Assembly: GCA_001414345.1 (NCBI GenBank)
Contig: LLCB01000093.1
Coordinates: forward strand, 62,001 to 126,000
Direction of reading: 5' to 3'
DNA: 64,000 nucleotides
Origin: Hymenoscyphus infarciens
Taxonomy: Eukaryota > Ascomycota > Leotiomycetes > Helotiales > Helotiaceae
Part shown: positions 22,969 through 34,881 of the stretch, piece after piece
Layout of the letters: every line of letters starts with the position of its first letter
How positions within the stretch are numbered: position 1 is the first letter of the stretch
Program-made: the position numbers and the translations under genes
The notes under the pieces: model-generated
Told to the model about the DNA's origin: nothing
Seen by the model: only the letters and a program-made list of their open reading frames with translations
Database searches by the model: none

Positions 22969-25232
22969 GACTTAGGGAAGTTGAGCCGAGAATTGACTTT
23001 TCAAAACAATGGGAGAGATGGTAGTTATATACCTACCTCGTACTTTTGGTCGTAAAATAGGAAGGATAAGCTAAGAGTTCCTACCACGGGGCGCAGCAAG
23101 GCAATCCCCACCCATGCTCCACATATGGGAAATGTATGTCCTTTTTTTGGCGTCTGACCTATTAGTCGTAATATTTAATAGAAAACCGCAACGCGGAATC
23201 TAAAACTCACGAGACTCTCTATACTTATCAAATTTAGTCTAGAGAGTACTTCTAGATATATTTCATATTTTTACGAGTTTTCCTACAGTAGACATAGAAT
23301 TGTGAAAGGTAGTGAGTGGCACAGGGATGCCAAAAAAGTACGTATATTTCCTGCTTCCGTACATACAGTAATGTAAAATGTGGCGTTCAGCCCAAAGCTT
23401 ACCCATTGCTTAGTGCACGGTAATAAGCCTCGTTCTTCGGCTGAAAAATATTTGACATCGTGCTTGTCATTTTTGGTAATGGTCGGTGTCGTGATCGACC
23501 CGAAGCTCTCCATAACAAGAATATATGGGAATTTTGAAGTTCGATATGTGGGTTATTCAAGTAGATCCCCCGGGTTTGGGGGTACAAAGCGCGGAATTTA
23601 GGTGGGATCTGCAATTTCGGCTACTGGTGCTCGTGTTCAGGCTGATTTTCTTTGCTTATATGGCACAGGAAACTAACCTCATAATTTTTGGTATATAAGC
23701 GTCAGCCGGGTATCCATTGAGATGAAGTGAGATTGGTCAAGTCACCTTTTGAAATGATTTTGACCTGGCTAGCCGTCGCGAGTTAGGTTAACCGAAGCCC
23801 CTTCTACAACGAGAATCTCAACCTAAAATAACGCAGGAGCATTCCTTCCACCACATGATTGTTTTTTTCTTGCAAAATACCTTATTTATTTGACCCTATA
23901 CCGAAATGTTTCTCTTCTTCACCAACATTTGAACTAGTCAATTATCTTTAGACATACGCTGAATTCGCTAATTGAAGACTTGTACAAAGCGCAAAGACCA
24001 GTTCAGTCAACTCAAAAATCCAACCATTTGAGAATACTCATACTTAGTAAACAGTCTTTAGATGAGTAACTACTCTTATATACCTGCAGACAATCCAGAA
24101 CTTCATTTGACTACTTAATTATTCTAAACCTTCTGGGATAGAATTTATTTAACAAATATTTAATATTGTTTTCTGGACAATCTTCCGATCACTTGATTAT
24201 TCTATACATTTTTAGATTAATTTCCTTGAATAAACATCATTTAGATAAGTATTCTAGAAGGTCTTTCTACAAACTTAATTATTATAGCTAATTCTTACTC
24301 TAAAAACCGGAATTCAATTGGTCGATTCCATAATGGGCGAGTGAAGAAAGTCAACAAATCTTTACATACAAGCGCTCGCTATCAGATCTTGTTACTCCTT
24401 CATTTACGCGCGACAAAGTTAGCTTTCCAATTGCAAGCCTATCTATGTTGGACATCTCCGAACATCACTCTCGTATCCTTCAACAATCTTGTTCGCTTAT
24501 TGCCGTCAGGTGTACTTCCTGAACCCGATGGTGGGTTTGGAAAAAGGAAGTAGGGGTTGTCATTTGCTGATGAAGAGACGTATCCCAGCACGTCCGGAGT
24601 AGTGATTTGGTAACGTAGCCATATGTTAAACGCAGAAGACGCAATGTGTTTTAGGGGGGTTCCAACTAGAATTGCGAAGAAATACCAGTTTCATTTGATG
24701 ATATCGAATAGTGTGAATTGTGATAGTGTCGCGGACGTTGCTAGCAATTAAACAGTCCCTCCATGGTATACCTACTCTGTCAATCTCTTGGGATGTGCGC
24801 CATATTGTGTTGAAAGCCGTCGCTAGTCGTACTATCCACCTTGGATAGGTCATAAGAACTGGATGTTTCCATTTCTTTCCAAGCTTTTCCAGTCGCCAAA
24901 AACTTTTCTGTGACTGAAGAGACGTTGGGTGTTGCTGGATCAAGATTCGGCCAAGCTGGAAAGACGACGGATGAGACCTTTTCCAAGGGTGTGGGATTTG
25001 AGACCGTATGTACCCTCGCGTTGAGGAGGGTACATATGAGAGAATTGCGATTCCATGCTTGAGGTATACCCCGATTTATTACACCTGGCAGAACTTGGTG
25101 ACCTTTCATTCCCAGGAGTCCTGTGCTCAACAAAACATTGCAGTTCAATATGGTGACGTGTGACCCTTTAAAAAAGGAGCCAACTTTATCTTAAGTAGCA
25201 GATCGCTAGCACCGGCAGTCCTTTCCAAGATG
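22969..25232. other. Gene-poor region, left part
   Basis: No intact gene is supported. Between 24626 and 25148 the minus strand has two overlapping open frames of about 105 and 122 codons in different frames, without a recognisable domain; they could be an eroded gene. The region 23830-24300 is AT-rich and featureless by eye. Confidence 0.4.
25225..25232. repeat. Probable 8-bp target duplication, left copy (CCAAGATG)
   Basis: Matches CCAAGAAG at 25657-25664 in seven of eight bases. Confidence 0.55.
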
Positions 25233-25656
25233 TAGCGCTCCCAATGGATGGATTATCCCCGAGCTTTTTGATCTATCCAATCCAATCCAATTAGTTTTAG
25301 ATATCTCCACTAGATCTAGGATATCCAATAGATTGTTCAAGGAACCTCTAATTAGCTGAAAATGGTGAGAAAAGTGGTTAAGGCAGCTGGAAAGCGGTTC
25401 CACTTTTGAACCTCCTTTCCCCTTTTTCCTTTTTTTGCAGCCACCCCCGTAATTCTATGCCGAATTTATACTTATTATACACAAAATGTACGCCTTTTAT
25501 TCAGTTTTCATATATCCAAATATATCCAATGGATCTAGGAGCCTAAATCCAATGGATTGGTTATTTGTGGATAATTCAAACTGAATTATCCATGCCTTTT
25601 GGATTGGAGATTTACGTGGATATCCAATCCAAACAATCCATCCATTGGGAGCGCTA
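25233..25656. mobile_element. hAT-like non-autonomous TIR element (424 bp)
   Basis: Perfect 22-bp terminal inverted repeats begin TAGCGCTCCCAATGGATG at the left and end with the reverse complement at 25656. Near-identical 8-bp flanks and TAGNG-type ends are those of hAT elements. The interior is rich in ATCCAAT and GGATATCC-type subterminal motifs and encodes nothing. Confidence 0.75.
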
Positions 25657-25747
25657 CCAAGAAGAAGCAACTGTCTACCGAAAATGCTGTCTTAGTCTCC
25701 ACTCCTGGTAGTTTTCTAGTCGAAATATAGTCGTTTGTTGGAGGTTA

Positions 25748-26153
25748 GGGCCTGTTTGGCATATATATAAAGAATTATAACTATATGAGACTTGTACACG
25801 CGTCTATCGCTTTTGGCTCAACGTATATATCGCTATATATAGTTTAGAATTACGCTAGTACTAGTACTATTTGTCGTAAAAGTGGTTGATATCTAGGAAC
25901 ATATATATATAAATATATATATAAAAGTTAAAGGTTAAGAGGTTAAAAGCGTATGTTATTTAGTTTTGGTACTATATATCTTAATATATACATTTAAAGA
26001 AAGTACGAGCAAAAGTATATACTATAATATATACAAGTCAAACGTGAGTATATATCATAATAAATATATGTATATATATATTATCTATTACCTTATTATT
26101 TTTAGTAGTATATATATTAAAAAAGGACTAATATGTGCGAGCCAAACAGGCCC
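25748..26153. mobile_element. Harbinger/Tourist-like MITE (406 bp)
   Basis: The 13-bp inverted termini GGGCCTGTTTGGC and GCCAAACAGGCCC are flanked on both sides by the triplet TTA (25745-25747, 26154-26156). TTA/TAA duplication and this terminus are typical of PIF/Harbinger MITEs. The interior is TA-rich; the only open frame is spurious. It lies 91 bp from the neighbouring hAT-like element. Confidence 0.85.
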
Positions 26154-26317
26154 TTAGCTAACAGCTGGACACTGAAACTTGAATAAACACACCGAAAACC
26201 TGATACTCGACTCGGTTCGAAACACTTAAAGTGTTCCCAGTCGTGTTAGCGTTTCCAGTCCATAAACAACCAGTCCCTTGAGCGAGAAGAACTTTCTGTC
26301 CATGCGCAAGTAAGACT

Positions 26318-27080
26318 TACTTACCCCTTTCAGTAAAAGGCTCTGTAGTTGGTAACAATGGGAATGAGTTACTTTCAAAGTCATTCTTTAAAACTCCATC
26401 ATATTCCAATGTGTTGTTGAAATATACTTCGCAGATAAGCTGTGCCTATACTTTCGCAACGAGAGTCTCGTTCACCCAAAGTCCAGAAACTCCCATATTG
26501 CTAACTTTCCATGGAACTTTCGCAGACGCTGCCGTGACATTTTTTCTTGTTGAAGATGCGTAATGATGCTTGTCTCGCTAAGAGTGATATTGCCCACAAG
26601 TTTGCAAGTCTAACATTCTGAAGAATAGCGGCACGTAGGGTAAAGAGCATCCAACTCGTGCTTGAAAGCGACTGGATTCCGAAAAGCACTTCCACCATCT
26701 GTCCTTTTATTAGCAAAAGCTCGTTCTAATCGAAGACCAGGGCAGTAAATTACAAGCATTTTGCAACCCCTCTCAACCCTCCACCTACTAAGCAAACGCA
26801 GAGTCTTCCCGTGTATTGCAGAGAATAAAACCGGGTGTATTATAGGGGCTAACAGCGCTATATCTAAGAAGAGTGTCTTCGAGTTGCTTGGATAGGGCGG
26901 CAGTCCCTCTGGAGGACGGTCTATAACCAACCTTTCCGTTGTTCGTAACAAAGAACTTTTTACTCTGAAAGAAAACTGCACCGCCTGGAGTGGACTTCTC
27001 GAGCTAACCGGAATATGTATTGTGTATAAATGAAGCCAAAAAAGGAAAATAGTACTAAATATCAGCTTCGCGATCTTCAA
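26318..27080 (-). pseudogene. Relic of an unrecognised protein-coding gene
   Basis: A 156-codon minus-strand frame (27080-26610) begins with a hydrophobic, signal-like segment and ends CRYSSEC. Protein-like sequence continues downstream in shifted frames, for example VPWKVSNMGVSGLWVNETL (about 26517-26461) interrupted by a TAG, then EYDGVLKNDFESNSFPLLPT up to a GTAAGT donor-like site. Potential N-glycosylation sites suggest a secreted product. The mixture of long frames, a stop and a frameshift points to decay. I do not recognise the family. Confidence 0.4.
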
Positions 27081-27905
27081 GCATGTCGTTGAGTTCTGTG
27101 TTTACCAATTGGGGAGGCAGCTAATAGGGTCATAATAACGTGAACGACAAGCTCTGTAGCTTTACTCCAGTCAATTACCGGTTCTTGCCAAAGAGAAGTT
27201 GGCCATTTATTTCTTAATATCCTGTGTTGAACACGTCCTTCTTCGACGCTTTATTCTTTTGGCTCTCAAGCGTTTTAAAAGAAAATGAGGGACGAAAACC
27301 CAAAGAGAGTCAGAGAAGCTAAAGGCGAGGAAAGGAGAATCAGACAAGAAAAACAGAAAAGAAAGTTTCTCAGAAACAGGTAAAAGCGACTCTTAATAAT
27401 CTTTTCCTCAAAGTTCCTCGCTGTAGCCTATATGTGGCTGTAAGGGTTTTGTTGCACAGAGAAAGTATTTGGGGGCAGAGGATCTCGACTGATGATCTAT
27501 CCGCCGGCTGATGTGAAACTACGACAAATGAGTGCAAGTAATACATAGTGCTTCTTCAATAAGAACCAAAGTTTCTATGATGAGAGAGGGCGCTATATCC
27601 AGCGTGAAGCGTTCACCTGAACATCAAGACAGTTTCAACATTAACTTGGAAGAATAAAACTTAACTGTCCCCTGCCAGTGTAAAACAGCCTACAATCTTC
27701 CCAACTCTCATGGTAGGATGTTGCAACAAAATACACACAACTCAGCGCTAAAGACTGCAGAGAAACCATGTGTGAGGGTTCCAAGGCGCAGTAACGGATG
27801 GAGTGAAAGATCTATAAGACTGTTTGGGAAGTTCGGGTTGTGAGGTTTAGACTAGAAATTAAGGTATTAACTAAACCAAGGCAGCAAGACAATGCCAAAT
27901 CATAA

Positions 27906-28260
27906 AGACTTTGTAATCCTCACCAGCTCTTCCTTAACACCACCCTCGGATCCCAAGAGGGCAAGGGAAATACACCACTTGCTACCTCATCGCCTGAAGC
28001 TCTGCCAAAATTTCCAACAGGTGATTCAGTCCCCTCAAAAAATACAACCACGAATCACGAAAGCGCTCAAGTTGCTCAACTCAATTCGTTCGTTCCAACA
28101 CCAGTACACAGCTTCTTACCCGACCTATTGGACGATATGAAGACCAAGCGGGGGATATATGGAGGTAATGAGAAAGATTGTGCTCGGACATTTGGACAAC
28201 TAAACCACCTCAAAGCCCATGATGTCATACAAGCGCATGATTGGAAACGTACAACTGAAG
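27906..28260 (+). pseudogene. Broken C2H2 zinc-finger transcription factor fragment
   Basis: One frame reads protein-like for 118 codons: a Ser/Thr/Pro-rich part (AQLNSFVPTPVHSFLPDLL) followed at about 28156-28257 by CARTFGQLNHLKAHDVIQAH. This closely resembles the fungal finger C-x(K)-(A/S)(Y/F)G(T/Q)LNHLNAHVxMQxH of Con7-like and odd-paired-like C2H2 regulators. The first cysteine of the finger is absent (YGGNEKDC), so it should not bind zinc normally. It ends at a GTATAC donor-like site. The 5' end is closed by a stop with no clear ATG. A truncated duplicate of a real regulator is the most likely origin. Confidence 0.5.
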
Positions 28261-31200
28261 GTATACTCGTATTGACATTTTCCTTGCTCTTTCCGACAAG
28301 TCAAACAAGGCATTACTGCAGTACATTTCTATTATTACTATTAATAAAGAAGAAAAAGAGAGTGCGAACCAGAAGAACCGAGGACAGAGTTTGCAGACAG
28401 CATCAAAGAGTAGGAGCCTCGCAAGACGAAGGGGGAAAAGCAAGATAGTTAGAGCCAATAACGATGAAACGCGGGGTTGGATGGCTCTTTGACGTTGTAC
28501 CGGATCCTGAGACCTGCCTGTTTCTCTCGAGCCCACACCCTCTCTCTTCTTGTAAACGGCTGATGGGTGCCTTTTACTCGGTAATGGCGATTTCATCATT
28601 TCACACAGAGCGTAAGTAAGTAGTATTTCAGTGCCTCACACCCCACAGCCCCACTACATGGGCACTTTTTTATTTATTTATTTATCATACCTCCCCCCCC
28701 TTTTTTCTTCGCAACCGACGAAAGAAAGCTAACCGAAATCTACCGGGGGGAGGTGCCGCAATCGCTCTCCTGATAATTCGTCTTCTTGAGAGCAAACAAA
28801 GTAGATCTTCTCCGATCCAATGGTTTATCCCACGAGTGGGTGAGTAAACTTCTTAATGTCATGACGTCGAGATAATCACGAGCGGAGATCTGTTAGTAAC
28901 GTCGTCCGTCGGCTTTAACAGACCCGCTCATTTGCCTTTTCTCCCAGAGGCTGAAGAGAAATGTATGATCAATGGTGTGATGCTGATGCACCACCGTAGA
29001 AGGTCTGTGATATATACTAGACGCCCTGTATCGATTGGTTCAGGGCACAAGAAACAGGTTTCTAAGGTAGGGCTGAAGGTGGAGGCATCATAGACTGCCG
29101 ACATTTGGAATCCTTGGGTCTAATCTCCCTTTTTGAGCGGGATCTGAAAAAATACTTATGAAGCGATCATGGCAATTGAATATCTACACCCTGCAGTCCC
29201 ATTGTTCTTCATATGGAGAGCTTGCTTCTTCCTCGGGATGCAAACCGGTTCCAATCCCGTGTAGAACTAGGAGCCGTTGAACCAATGGTCTAGGCCCTGT
29301 TTTCATGTAAAGGTTCGAAGGGTGTGAACACTGAAGACATACGATGGTGGATTTATACACAGTTCTTCAGCCTCGTCCACAGGGGCTCGAAGAGCAAGAA
29401 CCACCAAAAAAAATTACTCTACATGTACATTTCGAAAACAACAACAACTCAAGGAGATATTTCGGCTTCGAACTGTTTTACCAGCCCCGTAATTCTAATA
29501 CATGTTTTCCCGCCTGATATGATCATATGAGGGAATAATCTCTGTGCAATGAGTTAGGGGAGATATGTCGGCGAGTAAAAAACAATGGGGGAGGTCCACA
29601 CTGATGGAGAGAATAGAATATTCTATTGTTGTCTCTTTGACAGAAGTGTTCGCAGCAAAGCAAACTTCAACATTGCCCCCTTGATTGGTCCTCGAAGTCT
29701 AGAACCCGAATAACAAAGAAGACCGACGTCACTTGAAAGTTATTAGCCTCATATGTCAAGAAAGAAAGATGATAAATGTAGTGTGAAGCGGTGTCGGAAA
29801 CTATCGACAGCCGGCAAAGACAATAATAATGCATATCCCCACGGAGACTTTGTGCATGGGAAATCTGACAGGCTACCCGAGTACCGAACGCCCCCGCCCC
29901 CTTGTGCCCCTTGACTGCACCACAGGCACAACGTCTTTTGAATGGCTGACAAACAAGGAAACCGAGCGGCTTCCTCTAAATTGTGGACGCCCCGTTTGCG
30001 TGGCGCCGTGGTGGTGGTGGTGGTCTTACGGGGGAAACAACGTGGGATCGGGTTATGAGATCGGGTTATGAGAAGCCCGTCCTCCGTGGCTTCTGGAAGG
30101 AAATGTGTGAAGGAGAAAAAGATGACATGGGGTTACAACGTATGGCACCAGGATGGTCTGATGACCGTCCAAATGCAGATCCAATTGAGGGATAAAGATT
30201 CAAGAACCCTCGACGCGAATCCCCCAGTTACGTTCAATGGCATGGCATAGCACTTTCTTAAAACGATGATGTTGTCGAAGAGACGCTGCAGGGCCCAAAC
30301 GAGTATCTCGCATTGCTAGTGCGATGCTCATTGGTGGCGTAACCAACCCTCTTAGAGTTGAGTTCCGTTTGTGGTGGAATGTCCGTAGGATGAAGAGGAC
30401 TCTGATTATGAAAGCTGGAAAGCCGTGGCACAGGAACACTGCTGCGGCAAGATGCCGCGTACGCTTTATAGACGAGAATCGGACCTCACGAGGCTGAAGT
30501 AAGACCACGTGCTGTACTGTAGCAGCATTCCAGCTGAAAGCAAAAAGAAGGGGGAATCGACCTGTATTTCGATGGATTTTGATAGGCAAGCAATACGTTG
30601 GCCGCTTGTTACAGAAGAGACAGCCGGAGGATAGTTGGCTCCGGGACCGAGAAAACATGACCTGTTCGTTGTATTCCTTGTACCGGGATCGTGCTCTCAA
30701 AGCATTGGGCACACCTTATCGGCACCTGACACCTGAGACAAGGAGTGCAGAGGACGATCATCATCCTGGGATGTGCTTACTTAAGAGCTTATGGGTAATC
30801 AGGGGTTCGGGTTCGGGTTCGGGTTCGGGTTCGGGGCCGTACGGACTCGGGTTTAGCAGTGGTGCACGTGATCCATCGTCTGATCTCGAAGCAGTTCTTC
30901 GCGTGGGTTTTACGAGGAATTTCCAATTCCACAGAGCCGCACGAGGTAATGACTGTATCAACTCCACTAATTGCACCTCAAATTGTACGCATGTCGGTGA
31001 AAAATCAACCCAGCAGGTGGGGTGTATGAGTGGGGGGGCCGGAGGGTCGTGGTGGACATCTAGAATTCTGATACTGTATAGAGCCTCAGAACGGGCTTAC
31101 ATCATCGTGCCTAAAAACTAAGACCATATCAGAAAGTTTAGCTCCGAAAAGTGTATTCCGCTCACCTGGTACAGTAAGTAAGTACTGTAAAGTCTGGTTC

Positions 31201-33492
31201 TCATGAGCTTAAAGTGTAGACTAAAATATAGACTAAAATGTAGACCAAAAGACTCGGAATTTAACTGACTCACTGGAAATCCAAGAAGACCGTTCGCCGA
31301 ATGGGCGGAATGACAAGGGTAATCCAATCCAATCCAATCCAATCCAATGCAAAGGAAATGAGATCCCCATAAGGTTTGCCCGTCTTCGTCTTCATTGGGG
31401 ATTCTTTTCTGACGTAGACTTACAGTAGAAACCGAGTTTCGAGGGATCCCTTTGACTAATCCTCCGTCATAACGGCGGACGAGCAAGGGATCCCGAGTGT
31501 TTTGGACGACGAAACTGAAAGACTCCTCCCACGTCTTATGATAATTATGATAATTATGATAATTATGATAAATTGGACATTCTAGAGTGCCCTCGATGCC
31601 CCTTGTGGCTTTGGAGAAGAGGGTTGATGCCTCGGTAGTTGGAGAAATGGATTGGATGAGAAAAGAGAAGCAACCATTGACAACGCATACGAGTGAGAGT
31701 TTAACACATGGCCTTGGAAACAAAGCATGATGTGCGCTGATCCAGAGGAGGTGAACGGGGTATCCTATATACAGCCTCTAGTGAGAGAGTATTAAGTATG
31801 TACGGAGTATACCAGACGTTTCGCGATCCCTGCACCCTTGGGGTTGATCAAATCACATAAGTACGACGTACAAAATACCCACCTTGCAAAAGACCCTGCA
31901 ACACACTAGTAGTGACCCTTACGTCCCTACCTCTTCCCCCAAGATGCAGTAGGTCAAAAGTCTAGAATCATACTGTATCATACAATAAACGAGGTACTAG
32001 AGTATTCTGCTTATTCCATTCAAATCCGTTGGTTCGGCGTTGGGTTTGTTTTTGAGCTGCTCCCGCGGCGCCTGAGAACCTAGATGATTTGCTTTTTTTT
32101 AAGCCGCCAAGCTTGGTGGAAAAGAAAAGGGGGCTATAGTGGCGTGTGCAGGCATGAATAACCCTAATCCACACTTGATTAAAAACTTCTTTCACTCTAT
32201 AACTAACGCTACAACTAATCCACGAAAAAGTGGACTCGAATAGACCCAGGCGTGACTACTACCTACCTAGGCACAAGTAAAGGATTACTGATCTTTACTG
32301 ATAGAGCCACATGCGTTGCGAAAAGGGCTTGCTTACCGCGTGGGATATGATTCCAACATAATACAGTATTGTCAGAAATGTAAGATTCGCTCAGGAAAAT
32401 CACACACAGCCTCAACTCATTCCTTGGGTTGCTTGGCCAGGGGAGGGATATATTATAAGTTCTCGAAAGAGGACTTGCATACGGAAATCCCTGTCCTGAG
32501 GAGACGACATACGCATATTGTCTGTCATTTACTAGGTAAGAAACGATTCGCCCATGGGGGTAAACCCAGCATTGTACAACATGTACATAGCAGGCTGCAG
32601 CTGGTGTCGAATAGATCCAACGGCCCACAATCCAGCATTCTTACTTTGTACCAAGTATGTATAAGTAACATCAGCAATATCGTTGGGTGCATCGCCAACC
32701 CAATTGACGGTGTCCAGCCGAGCTTAACCAGCCAGCTTCATTCTTGTCTGCATCCTCGTCGCACAGTACGTACAGTACGTGTGTGGCTTGGGAAGGAGAA
32801 ACGGAGTTGTAAAAGTAAGTTTACTTGTACTGTAGCTCCCATAGGAAAGACAATAATTTGTGGCATTATGCTCAAGGTTCTTTCTGCTTTCTGCTTTCTG
32901 CTTTTTGCTGGGGCGGGCTTAAATGAGGGGCGAGCAGCGAGCGGCGAGTTCGACCGCCGTAGTGATTCGCTCGGCCGGCCTCAGCCAAACTGCGGAACCG
33001 AGATCGAAGCTAAACAACATCGAGCCTCTAATGGAATAGGCCGAATAGCCTACCTACTGTACAGTACCATTTTCCAAAATTCAAAGGCCAATGACTCCTG
33101 ACTCCTCACGGTGCAGTCCAATACACAGTCAGCTACCGGACGAGTTCCTCCGGCTCAACGGTTGAACGGCACATCACGAGTCTGCTCAACTCGCCAATCT
33201 TCATCTGTCATCAACTTTCTCCTTCACTGCATAACTCACTATACCATACACAAACCTGCATATTTCATAAAGACATGCCGATGCCGGACTAGGATGTGTT
33301 TGTAAGATAACCTTCAACGATCATTTGTCTGCAGGGTCTTGAAAAAGCTCAGCATATGGGGTACTAAGGCACGGTGACCGACTCCATCCATCATAGTTCA
33401 TGACAAGGCTACCAACTCTCGGACATAACTAATATCCCGCACACCCTGGACGGCCGCATCATATAATCAACACACAGCCTGCCTCTCGAGCT
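28261..33492. other. Gene-poor region, right part, with microsatellites
   Basis: No gene is supported. Simple repeats seen: a GGGTTC array of about five units at 30803-30834, a 12-bp repeat around GTAGACTAAAAT at about 31214-31252, AATCC/CCAAT pentamers at 31320-31348, an ATAATTATG array at about 31541-31571, and TTCTGCT units at about 32880-32905. The larger open frames (30579-31121 plus, 31118-31723 minus, 32316-33101 plus) run through these repeats and lack domains. Confidence 0.5.
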
Positions 33493-33501
33493 CTTTTATA
33501 T
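33493..33501 (+). promoter_or_regulatory. TATA-like box upstream of the C6 regulator
   Basis: TTTATATAT lies about 75 bp before the start codon at 33573, a plausible position for a fungal core promoter element. Confidence 0.35.
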
Positions 33502-33572
33502 ATGTCTGCCTCGGTCCCGCCGCACACTTTCGTATTACACTCAGTCTTTTTTTCAAAATTTAATACATCACC

Positions 33573-34881
33573 ATGTCTGACTTACCTACACCTCCAATGG
33601 AGGATTCCAAACCTCAACACTCCTCGAGAAGACCTAAGCCAACTAAACAATCAAGTCGATCTTCAAAAAGAACAGCAAGTTCCTCACATGACCATGGTCC
33701 TGTTTCTATAGATGGTCGACATAAAAGAGTGTGGAAAGCTTGTGAACGATGTCGGATGAAGAAAACCAAGGTATGTCGACTTCACGTCACACCTTTTAAT
33801 TCCATTGTAGAATACTAAATTGTATTTAGTGTGACGGAGAGTCTCCATGCAAAAGATGCAAAGACGATGGGTTAGTGTGCACAGCTGGGAGCAGAAAAAA
33901 GACCGAATTTAAACAATTACCGAGAGGGTATGTTGACACAAGAACTTCGAACTTCTGAATTGAGCAATCTCTGATGGGATGTATAGTTACGCGGAAGTGC
34001 TAGAAAATACACAATACGCCCTCATTGCCACTGTTCAAAAGTTATATACGATGGTACGAAACAACGAGTCGTGGGAATTGGGCGAGCCGGAAATGAATGA
34101 GAGGGGTCAGCCAGTAATTCACGACATAGCTTCTAAGCTTGGATGCATCAGACCATCACCAGATTTACCATATGCGTTCCCAGAAGGAGCAGAGGATTTT
34201 GCAGAGTTACAAGCACAGCTGCAGGCTGCGAGATCGGAATTCAATTCGGAAGATACTGGAAGTAGGAAGCAATCGCACGATTCGACATATTCACCGAACC
34301 TCGACAGGACGGAACGAGCTAGCAGTAGTGAGAGTGATCACTCGACGATGTCAAAGGAATACAATCAAATGATATGGGCTCAAAGAATAGCAGCTGGGAA
34401 AGCTTCAGCGACAAAATCGATCCAAGGGCTCCCCCCATCCAACCCAACCCCCTTATCCATTGCGCAACGACCCGCCGACGACGAACTTTCCTACCAAGGT
34501 CGAACTTCAATCGACGCTTCGCCCTCGATGCCTTCGCCAATCTACACGGATTTCCAAATGGATTCGCCAATGCTTAGAACTACGTCACCTTTCTCGCCCT
34601 GGTCGGCAGCAGATGAATTTCTTGGGCCAAATCACGCTATTGAGCTCTCTCAACAGTATATGCGACATCAACCACGAATGCCTCGTCCATCCCCTCTTAA
34701 CTCGGGGGGACTTGAATTACAGCCAGACATTCTCAAGATGGAATTCAACAATGACGAATTAAATTTTGCAGACGGAACTATCAGACCCAACATGCTCGAC
34801 AGTCATACAGGGTTGGAGATGTTCGATCAGATGGATGTAATGTATACACCAGAGTACCAAGCACAGCTGGGAATGGTTTAG
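33573..34881 (+). CDS. C6 (Zn2Cys6) fungal transcription factor
   Basis: Exons 33573-33770, 33830-33927 and 33987-34881 give 396 aa. The binuclear zinc cluster uses Cys57, 60, 67, 73, 76 and 83 (C-x2-C-x6-C-x5-C-x2-C-x6-C), with the first intron splitting it just before Cys67. It binds DNA in the nucleus. A conserved helical block follows the cluster (LPRGYAEVLENTQYALIATV, then GQPVIHDIASKLG); the rest is Ser/Pro-rich with a Met/Asp/Glu-rich C-terminus that could activate transcription. No fungal-specific middle homology domain is visible, so it is a short member. Its targets cannot be told from the sequence. The ATG at 33573 has a good context (ATCACCATG). Confidence 0.9.

Noticed and set aside
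24626..25148. Overlapping minus-strand ORFs of 105 and 122 codons
   Set aside because: Neither shows a domain, signal peptide or splice logic; noted as possible erosion but not called a gene.
25966..26157. 63-codon plus-strand ORF
   Set aside because: It lies inside the TA-rich interior and terminal repeat of the Harbinger-like MITE.
29245..29275. GGTTCCAATCC resembling a tRNA T-arm
   Set aside because: No D-arm, anticodon arm or acceptor stem at the right distance.
30803..30834. GGGTTC repeats suggestive of a telomere-like tract
   Set aside because: The unit is not TTAGGG, the array is only about five units and lies in the interior; a plain microsatellite.
30579..31121. 180-codon plus-strand ORF
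   Set aside because: It runs through the GGGTTC microsatellite (giving Gly-Ser repeats), has no domain and overlaps opposite-strand frames.
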